NCBI RefSeq assembly: GCF_000169095.1
Contig: NZ_AAVU01000074.1
Span: 1 to 18,932 of the forward strand
DNA: 18,932 nucleotides
DNA from: Lyngbya sp. PCC 8106
Lineage (GTDB): Bacteria > Cyanobacteriota > Cyanobacteriia > Cyanobacteriales > Microcoleaceae
Direction: 5' to 3'
The position numbers and the translations under genes were made by a program. The notes under the pieces were generated by a model. It made no database searches. It was given only the letters and a program-made list of their open reading frames with translations, and had not been told where the DNA came from. This document shows positions 14,238 through 18,932 of the stretch, piece after piece. Positions within the stretch are counted from its first letter, which is position 1, and every line of letters begins with the position of its first letter.

Positions 14238-15541
14238 CTTCCAGCTTCTTGATCAACCTTGGTCGAAGCATCATTAGATTGATCATTGATCGGAAGTTGC
14301 CGCACAGAGGACTTTCGTCCTTTGGTTGGTCTTACACTTTCTCCACTGGCAGTCACCCCCGTCCCAGGGGCGAGGAATTGTCGATCTGGGTCTGCCGCGA
14401 TAACTCTCAATCCCTCATCTCTGATATTGAGAGCCGCGTTGATATCACGATCATGTTGGGTGTGACAATGATTGCACTCCCAGTGACGAACATCGAGTGG
14501 CAGACTTTGAACAACATTCAGACAAACATTACAAGTCTTTGAGGACGGAAAAAACCGATCTATTTCCAGATAGGTTTTTCCGTCCTTTTTTGATTTGTAA
14601 TCAACAAAGTTTAAGAACCTTCCCCAACCACAGTCGCTGATTGCCTTGGCTAGATTGTGGTTGCGTACCCTTGCGGGTGAGCCAGTCGCTTCAAGTCCGG
14701 TTCCCCGCCCAACGCGCTGGCTCACCATGCCCTTTACGTTGAGATTTTCAGCAATTATGACTTGATTCTCGTTCACAATTTTGCGAGACAGTTTATGCAG
14801 GAAGTCTTGCCTCGCAAAGAAGATTTTCTCGTGCGCTCTTGCTACCAATTTCCTGGCTTTATTCCGGGAATTGGAACCTTTTTGCTTGCGAGATAATTTC
14901 TGCTGCTTTCGCTTTAAATTACGTTCATGTTTTTTAAAGTGCCGAGGATTTTCGTATTTAGACCCCTCGCTTGTAATCAAAAAGTGGGTGAGTCCCAGGT
15001 CTAATCCTATCGCTTTTCCTTCTTCAGAAGTCTGCGGTTCAGCTTCTTCGTTCTCAAATAAAATTGAAGCGTAATACTTCTCCGTTCTTGTCTTTGTTAT
15101 TGTGACTGTTTTGATATTGCCATCAAATTTTCGGTGAATATTGGCTTTGATTTTGCCAATAACAGGAAAACTTAAATGACTGTCAACAATCTTGACGTTC
15201 TGAGGATACTGGATCGATTGCTTTTCATGGCGGCTCTTAAATCGAGGGAACTTGGCTCGACCTTCAAAGAAGTTAACAAAAGCTCTGGAAAGATTTAAAA
15301 CAGACTGCTGTAAGCATTGTGAATAGGTTTCCTTTAGCCAGGCTGTTTCTTCTTTCTTTTTTAGAATTGGTAACTGTTTCTTCAGTTGCATTCCTGAGAT
15401 TCCCTTGCCTGTTTCTTTATAGGCTTGGTTGTTCAGCTCCAGGCAGTAATTCCACACCCATCGGACAGAACCAAAAGCTTTTGTAAGAGCTTGTTTCTGT
15501 TCATCTGTTGGATATAGTCTGACTTTTGCTACGTTTCTCAT
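14228..15541 (-). CDS. tnpB: RNA-guided TnpB nuclease of an IS200/IS605-type element
   Basis: TnpB is a guide-RNA-directed DNA nuclease that favours retention of its element; Cas12 derives from this family. The 437-residue protein keeps all key parts: the N-terminal VRLYPTDEQKQALTKAFG, RuvC-I GLDLGLTH with Asp181, RuvC-II IIAENLNVKG with Glu265, a zinc ribbon CNVC...CNHC (Cys337, 340, 356, 359) and RuvC-III HDRDINAALN with Asp366. The C-terminal tail after 380 is low in structure and ends inside the right-end hairpin. Residues 273-291 are an extra segment encoded by a palindromic insertion (see 14669-14726). A consensus-like promoter lies upstream. Apart from the insertion it looks functional. 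Confidence 0.92.
   Translation of the reverse strand: MRNVAKVRLYPTDEQKQALTKAFGSVRWVWNYCLELNNQAYKETGKGISGMQLKKQLPILKKKEETAWLKETYSQCLQQSVLNLSRAFVNFFEGRAKFPRFKSRHEKQSIQYPQNVKIVDSHLSFPVIGKIKANIHRKFDGNIKTVTITKTRTEKYYASILFENEEAEPQTSEEGKAIGLDLGLTHFLITSEGSKYENPRHFKKHERNLKRKQQKLSRKQKGSNSRNKARKLVARAHEKIFFARQDFLHKLSRKIVNENQVIIAENLNVKGMVSQRVGRGTGLEATGSPARVRNHNLAKAISDCGWGRFLNFVDYKSKKDGKTYLEIDRFFPSSKTCNVCLNVVQSLPLDVRHWECNHCHTQHDRDINAALNIRDEGLRVIAADPDRQFLAPGTGVTASGESVRPTKGRKSSVRQLPINDQSNDASTKVDQEAGSLR
14669..14726. repeat. 57-base palindromic insertion inside tnpB
   Basis: Between the RuvC-II motif and the helix starting RNHNLAKAI, where related TnpB proteins read straight on, this gene has 19 extra codons (VSQRVGRGTGLEATGSPAR). 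The DNA carries perfect 10-bp arms GGTGAGCCAG (14676-14685) and CTGGCTCACC (14717-14726) around a GC-rich 31-base core. Insertion of 57 bases keeps the frame. This looks like a small dispersed repeat of the kind found in many copies in cyanobacterial genomes. Confidence 0.65.
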
Positions 15542-15567
15542 TATGCAAATTAGAGCGAATGCAATTT

Positions 15568-15595
15568 ATTATAACTCAATCTGGAGAATTAACAA
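15568..15595 (-). promoter_or_regulatory. Promoter of the intact tnpB
   Basis: Read on the minus strand, TTGTTA (15595-15590) and TATAAT (15573-15568) are 16 bases apart, with the -10 ending 26 bases before the ATG at 15541. This is a good sigma-70-type match inside the element's left end. Confidence 0.55.
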
Positions 15596-15612
15596 CCTCA
15601 AGGGCGATTCAT

Positions 15613-15642
15613 CCCACACTGAAACGCAGTGTCAGGTGTGGG
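15613..15642. repeat. Left-end hairpin of the first TnpB element
   Basis: CCCACAC (15613-15619) pairs with GTGTGGG (15636-15642). A competing inner stem ACTG/CAGT (15618-15621 with 15627-15630) is possible. It lies about 10 bases inside the inferred left tip at 15652, as expected for subterminal hairpins recognised by TnpA in single-stranded form. Confidence 0.6.
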
Positions 15643-15686
15643 GCTTCTCGCTGTGAAGCTAAAATCATCTAGATTTCGGCAGGAGA

Positions 15687-15716
15687 CCCACGCCAGAAGT
15701 CTGAGTTGGCGATGGG
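15687..15716 (+). repeat. Left-end hairpin of the second TnpB element
   Basis: CCCA and GCCA (15687-15690 and 15692-15695) pair with TGGC and TGGG (15707-15710 and 15713-15716) in a stem with small internal bulges. Its arms match those of the hairpin at 16968-17001, marking it as the other end of the same element. Confidence 0.6.
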
Positions 15717-15747
15717 AGGAATGCCGCGACCTATAAAGTTTACAAAA

Positions 15748-15774
15748 ACCCCTCCCATGAGATATTATAGGGGT
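15748..15774 (+). promoter_or_regulatory. Hairpin that can hide the tnpB ribosome-binding site
   Basis: ACCCCT (15748-15753) can pair with AGGGGT (15769-15774), which is the only Shine-Dalgarno-like sequence and ends right at the ATG (15775). The loop is 15 bases. Such a stem would damp translation of this tnpB. Confidence 0.4.
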
Positions 15775-16835
15775 ATGACGCAAGCAATAACGGTCAAATG
15801 CAAGTTGATAGTCCCACCAGACTTGACCCAATCGGTCGATGAAACTTTGGTGGGATTTTCCGATGCTTGTAACCAAATATTGCTCGAGGCAAAAGAACAG
15901 AACTGTTGGAATACAACAAAGCTGCATCATCTGACCTACAAACCCGTCAGAGAGGCGACGGGGCTGAAAGCTAACCACGTTTGTCAAGCCATCAGAAGGG
16001 TTGTTAACCAACACATTACCACCAAACAAATCCACAAGTTTCGACCAACAAGTATCTCTCTTGACGCGAGGACGTTCAAATATATTGAGTCCTTGCAAAA
16101 AGTTGGAGTCACACTGAAGTCGGGACGGGTCAATTTTCAACTCAAAATTGGTGGCTATCAGATTGCATTGCTTAGAGGTCAACTCCCCACAAGTGCCACG
16201 CTTTCTAAAAGTAGGAATGGCTATTACATTAATATAGTAGTTCAAGTTCCCACCCAACGAAAAAAGAAAACTCCGAAAGTGTTGGGTGTTGATTTGGGGC
16301 TGAGAGATATTGCAACAACAAGTACAGGAAAAACCTGGGATGGTAAGCAATTGAGGCAAACCCGAACCAAGTTTATCCGCGTCCGCGCCTCGATTCAATC
16401 CAAACGCACTAAGTCCGCAAAACGCTTGCTTAGAAGGCTCTCTGGAAAGGAATCGAGGTTTCGGGCATTGGGTCAATCACAACATCAGCAAACAGCTTGT
16501 ACAAGAGGCTGAACAACTTAACTCGGCAATTGCTTTTGAAGATTTGTCGGGTATTCGACTGAGGACGAAAGTTAGGAAGAAAACCCGAACATAAATCAAT
16601 AGATGGGCTTTTTACCAGTTGAGATTGTTCACAGAATACAAAGCCTGTATTGCTGGAATTAGTGTGATTTTGGTTGAGCCGAGATCTACCTCTCAAACCT
16701 GTTCGAGATGTCACCACATCCATCCGTTGTCGGGAAAATCTTACCGAAAGGGAAAGGGTTTTAAGTGTGGTTTTTGTGGCGCGTGAACATGATGCTGATG
16801 TTAATGGGGCGTTAAATATCGCTCAACTTCTCTGA
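15775..16835 (+). pseudogene. tnpB: Broken tnpB of the second element
   Basis: The start is MTQAITVKCKL at 15775. RuvC-I is intact (GVDLGLRD), but three lesions follow. An extra G in the run at 16462-16465 shifts the frame; without it the protein reads RFRHWVNHNISKQLVQEA. In that frame the RuvC-II stretch IAFEDLSGIR is followed by a TAA at 16592-16594, where a Lys or Gln codon is expected. Last, an extra T at 16784 splits CGA from EHDADVNGALNIAQLL. The zinc-ribbon cysteines (TCSRC...CGFC) are still visible. The restored protein would be about 350 residues. The first frame alone gives a 245-residue fragment lacking RuvC-II and III, which would be inactive as a nuclease. Confidence 0.88.
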
Positions 16836-17175
16836 ACTTGGCAATTTCTGTCTAGCCAAAGTTTTCAAGATGGGGCTGCCGTAAATCCGCCTGAAATCTC
16901 GACCTATTCCTGTCAGCTAGAGGGACAGCTTTTGTTGTTTCCCGATGGGACTGGGTTAGGGATAAAGCCCATGCCATAAGTGTTTACACGTTGGCGTTGG
17001 GTAGTTTACATTGGAAGCTGGCAAAACAACAACATTGAGATTTTACACCGTTGTTTTCTGGGGTACGGATCAAGGGTTGAGTCAGCAAGGAAGAAAATTT
17101 TTGTCTCTAGAGTCATAATAGGGGGTTAAATGTCGGCTAAATTGGAAATAATCGGTCTTTGCAGGAAATCTGAGA
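16836..17175. other. Gene-free stretch: right end of the second element, then the ebsA leader
   Basis: The first 174 bases hold the region from which a TnpB guide RNA would derive, ending in an imperfect hairpin (16968-17001: CCCA/TGGG, GCCA/TGGC and GTGT/ACAC stems) and GGTAGTTTAC. I infer the guide region only from family knowledge. The remaining 166 bases up to ebsA show no gene, no tRNA and no clear promoter; a TCATAATAG at 17114-17122 is a weak -10 candidate. Confidence 0.5.
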
Positions 17176-17565
17176 ATGTCAAACTCCGCCACAGTCATCG
17201 CTCAACTCAAACCCGCCGAAAAGCGAGAGGTGATCGTCTATCAACCGTACTACGATGATAAAAGTCGTAGATATTTACCGCTATCGATTAGCCTCTATAA
17301 GGAGAAAAGTTTAGAAGGCGCTCGTAAAATTGACAGTGCTGAGGATATTCCTTTCGTCGCCACCTGGAATGTTTCTTCTCTACCTGCTGATCTCACTCGT
17401 TGTCGAGTACAGTTTGATGGTAACGCTGATCTCAGCTATGAAGTCACCATGGCGAACTATGAATTTATTCGCTATCTGATCGATGTCCTACAAAACTTTG
17501 GTCGCACTCGTACTATTGATTTTTCTCAAGAGTTTTACAAGCGTTTACTCCATTATGTTGAGTGA
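17176..17565 (+). CDS. ebsA: Type IV pilus biogenesis protein EbsA
   Basis: The 129-residue protein matches what I know of cyanobacterial EbsA: VYQPYY near residue 21, RYLPLSISLYKE, then the near-invariant block from PFVATWNVSSLPADLTRCRV through FDGNADLSYEV (59-90) and MANYEFI. EbsA was found in Synechococcus elongatus through biofilm self-suppression and is needed for type IV pilus assembly, where it joins Hfq and the ATPase PilB. It is soluble, with no signal peptide or helix. The ATG has a weak AGGAA 9-13 bases upstream. It is followed 180 bases later by the BioD-like/DRTGG gene on the same strand, and preceded by the right end of a mobile element. Confidence 0.88.
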   Translation: MSNSATVIAQLKPAEKREVIVYQPYYDDKSRRYLPLSISLYKEKSLEGARKIDSAEDIPFVATWNVSSLPADLTRCRVQFDGNADLSYEVTMANYEFIRYLIDVLQNFGRTRTIDFSQEFYKRLLHYVE

Positions 17566-17690
17566 AAGACTCTCGGTATAGCGCCGAAGATCTCAGTGAT
17601 TTCAAGACCCTGATGATTTTCAATCTCTTGTAGATAGTATAGAATACCAGCATTCGCCTAAGCGTCCAATACTGGAAGTTCTAAAAAATT

Positions 17691-17713
17691 TCCCCAGGTT
17701 TTACACTCGGGGA
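17691..17713 (+). promoter_or_regulatory. Small GC hairpin before the BioD-like gene
   Basis: TCCCC (17691-17695) pairs with GGGGA (17709-17713) around a 13-base loop, 33 bases before the GTG start. It lacks a U-tract, so a terminator is unlikely; it may be a leader structure. Confidence 0.3.
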
Positions 17714-17745
17714 GTAGTCAAAATGAGCATGGAGGAGTCAGTGAC

Positions 17746-18837
17746 GTGGCTAAACCCGCCAAGTATCTATTAATCGGGTCAACTCAGCCTTTTAGTGGGA
17801 AGTCGGCAATTGCACTGGGGCTAGCCCATCAGTTGCGATCACATAATATTCAAGTTGCCTATGGCAAACCGCTTGGAACCGAAATTGGTAATGCCGCAGA
17901 ACCCTTCGATGCTGATGTTCAGTTTATCGCGACTACGTTAGGACTGTCTGCTGATCAGATTGGTTCACCTGTGGTGATGCTCACGGACAACGCAATACAC
18001 AGGAGATTACAGGGAGAAGATACAACTAACTTTTGTCAGGCTCTCGCTTCTTCTGTACAAAGGTTAAAAGGGGATTTAATTTTGTTAGAAGGGCCGGGAA
18101 CGCTACAACAAGGCAGTTTGTTTGATCTGTCTTTGTCGCAAATCGCCCATGAACTTGATGCTTCTGTGATGCTTGTTGAACGTTTAGAGTCTTCGGCCGC
18201 TATTGATGGTTTTCTCGTGGCGAAAGCTCAATTAGGCGATCGTCTCATGGGGATTTTAGTGAATGATTTCCCGGCGGAACGTCAGGAAGTAATGACCAAT
18301 TTTATTCGGCCTTTTCTCCAGCGCGAAGGTATTCCTCTACTGGGGGTTTTACCTCGAAATGCTCTGTTGCGAAGTGTGACGGTTGAAGATCTGGTTAAAC
18401 AACTTCAGGCTCAAGTGCTTTGTGGTGGCGATCATTTGAATATGATGGTTGAAAGTCTCAGTGTCGGGGCGATGAATGTCAGTGCAGCTATGAAATATTT
18501 TGATCGCACTCGCAATATGGCGGTGGTGACTGGAGGCGATCGCACCGATATTCAGCTTGCAGCCCTGGAAAAATCAACCCATTGCTTGATCTTAACCGGA
18601 CAAATTACTCCCGATCCCATGGTGTTAAGTCGGGCTGAAGATCTAGAGGTTCCTGTATTGTGTGTCGATCTCGATACTCTGACGACAGTGGAAACGATTG
18701 ATCGGGCTTTCGGTCAAGTGCGAGTCCATGAACCTAGTAAGGTTGAGTGTATCACCCAACTGATGGCCGAGCATTTCGATTTTGATAGCTTTATGAAACA
18801 CTTGGGTTTAGAAGCCCCTGTCCCTTCTAATCTCTAA
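17746..18837 (+). CDS. BioD-like P-loop/DRTGG-domain protein (phosphotransacetylase-family N-terminal type)
   Basis: The 363-residue protein corresponds to the regulatory N-terminal part of long bacterial phosphotransacetylases without the catalytic acetyltransferase domain. Residues 5-205 are a dethiobiotin-synthetase-like P-loop domain with Walker A GSTQPFSGKS (11-20), LILLEGPG (111-118) and LVNDFP (171-176). Residues about 210-325 are a DRTGG domain, including VVTGGDRTDIQLAALE (260-275). Such proteins are common in cyanobacteria under the name phosphotransacetylase family protein; their role is unknown, and a nucleotide- or metabolite-sensing function is a guess. It starts at GTG, with an excellent GGAGGAG eight bases upstream. 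It lies downstream of ebsA on the same strand. Confidence 0.82.
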   Translation: MAKPAKYLLIGSTQPFSGKSAIALGLAHQLRSHNIQVAYGKPLGTEIGNAAEPFDADVQFIATTLGLSADQIGSPVVMLTDNAIHRRLQGEDTTNFCQALASSVQRLKGDLILLEGPGTLQQGSLFDLSLSQIAHELDASVMLVERLESSAAIDGFLVAKAQLGDRLMGILVNDFPAERQEVMTNFIRPFLQREGIPLLGVLPRNALLRSVTVEDLVKQLQAQVLCGGDHLNMMVESLSVGAMNVSAAMKYFDRTRNMAVVTGGDRTDIQLAALEKSTHCLILTGQITPDPMVLSRAEDLEVPVLCVDLDTLTTVETIDRAFGQVRVHEPSKVECITQLMAEHFDFDSFMKHLGLEAPVPSNL

Positions 18838-18932
18838 ATCAAACGGTTTAAATTCAAATTCAATCTGCCCCCTGATAACTTGGCAGCGCCGTTTCCTGAT
18901 CCCCCTAAAACTTGATTTGTGGGGAGGTGGGG

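Larger units (their letters stand above)
14199..15652 (-). mobile_element. TnpB-only IS200/IS605-type element, intact
   Basis: The element holds one complete tnpB gene and no tnpA. Read on the minus strand, the left flank ends in TTCAC (15657-15653), after which a subterminal hairpin starts about 10 bases in (15642-15613). The right end has a hairpin (14237-14207) and then GTAGTTCAC, ending at 14199. A target-like TTCAC outside the left end and the same TTCAC as the last bases of the right end is the known arrangement for this superfamily, which inserts without target duplication. Boundaries are therefore inferred to the base but not proved. Mobility would need a TnpA supplied elsewhere. Confidence 0.65.
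15687..17009 (+). mobile_element. Second TnpB-only IS200/IS605-type element, decayed
   Basis: A tnpB pseudogene lies between two matching hairpins: CCCACGCCAGAAGT...TTGGCGATGGG at the left (15687-15716) and CCCATGCCATAAGT...TTGGCGTTGGG at the right (16968-17001), the latter followed by GGTAGTTTAC. The right tip is probably at 17009 (TTTAC). The left tip should lie some 10-20 bases before 15687, but I could not find a matching target there, so the start given is the hairpin itself. No tnpA is present. It sits head to head with, and 34 bases from, the first element, and its TnpB is of a different subgroup. Confidence 0.6.

Noticed and set aside
15598..16476. A 292-codon open frame on the minus strand opposite the second tnpB.
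   Set aside because: It is antisense to clear TnpB coding sequence, has an unlikely composition and matches no family I know.
16462..16594. Programmed frameshift or stop readthrough in the second tnpB.
   Set aside because: Two frameshifts and a stop codon, with no slippery heptamer or stimulatory structure seen, fit simple decay better.
14199..17009. CRISPR-Cas12 locus suggested by the RuvC/zinc-ribbon nucleases.
   Set aside because: No repeat-spacer array, cas1 or cas2 is present; size and motifs are those of TnpB.

Overview
The window is cyanobacterial chromosomal DNA. It opens inside psbC (photosystem II CP43). It also carries a monoglucosyldiacylglycerol synthase and a type IV pilus protein EbsA, both of which I know only from cyanobacteria. 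At least seven exact copies of the cyanobacterial HIP1 octamer (GCGATCGC) are scattered through it. The dispersed repeats, DUF4058/Uma2 genes and TnpB-only insertion elements suggest a filamentous, Oscillatoriales-like genome, but that rank is a guess.

Layout. 1-1313: the 3' part of psbC and its terminator. 1480-3488: an AT-rich two-gene cassette. It encodes a PD-(D/E)xK nuclease-ParA ATPase fusion and, with a 4-base overlap, a ParB-like/Rho_N protein. Nested inverted repeats close it at 3497-3610. 3629-6086: an iron-sulfur block with nfu (minus), a DUF3386 gene (minus) and a cysteine desulfurase gene (plus). 6204-7869 (minus): a polytopic TauE/SafE-ferric-reductase-like membrane protein overlapping a small exported protein, probably for metal or redox handling. 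8095-9494: a convergent DUF4058/Uma2 pair. 9549-14115 (minus): a run of genes for the glycolipid synthase, a divergent succinyl-CoA-synthetase-like beta and alpha pair, and a methyltransferase. 14199-17009: two unrelated TnpB-only IS200/IS605-type elements, head to head. The first is intact and has an in-frame palindromic insertion. The second is a pseudogene that still has hairpin ends. 17176-18837: ebsA and a BioD-like/DRTGG-domain gene. Nothing convincing is seen in the last 95 bases.

How the parts fit. psbC, the glycolipid synthase and the Fe-S genes serve thylakoid biogenesis and photosynthetic cofactors. EbsA serves pilus assembly. The TnpB elements sit between the glycolipid synthase promoter region and ebsA, and are the clearest transferred DNA. 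The best candidate for a little-described system is the nuclease-ParA/ParB-like cassette. The succinyl-CoA-synthetase-like pair comes second, because both subunits have lost the usual glycine-rich active-site loops while keeping the catalytic His and Glu.
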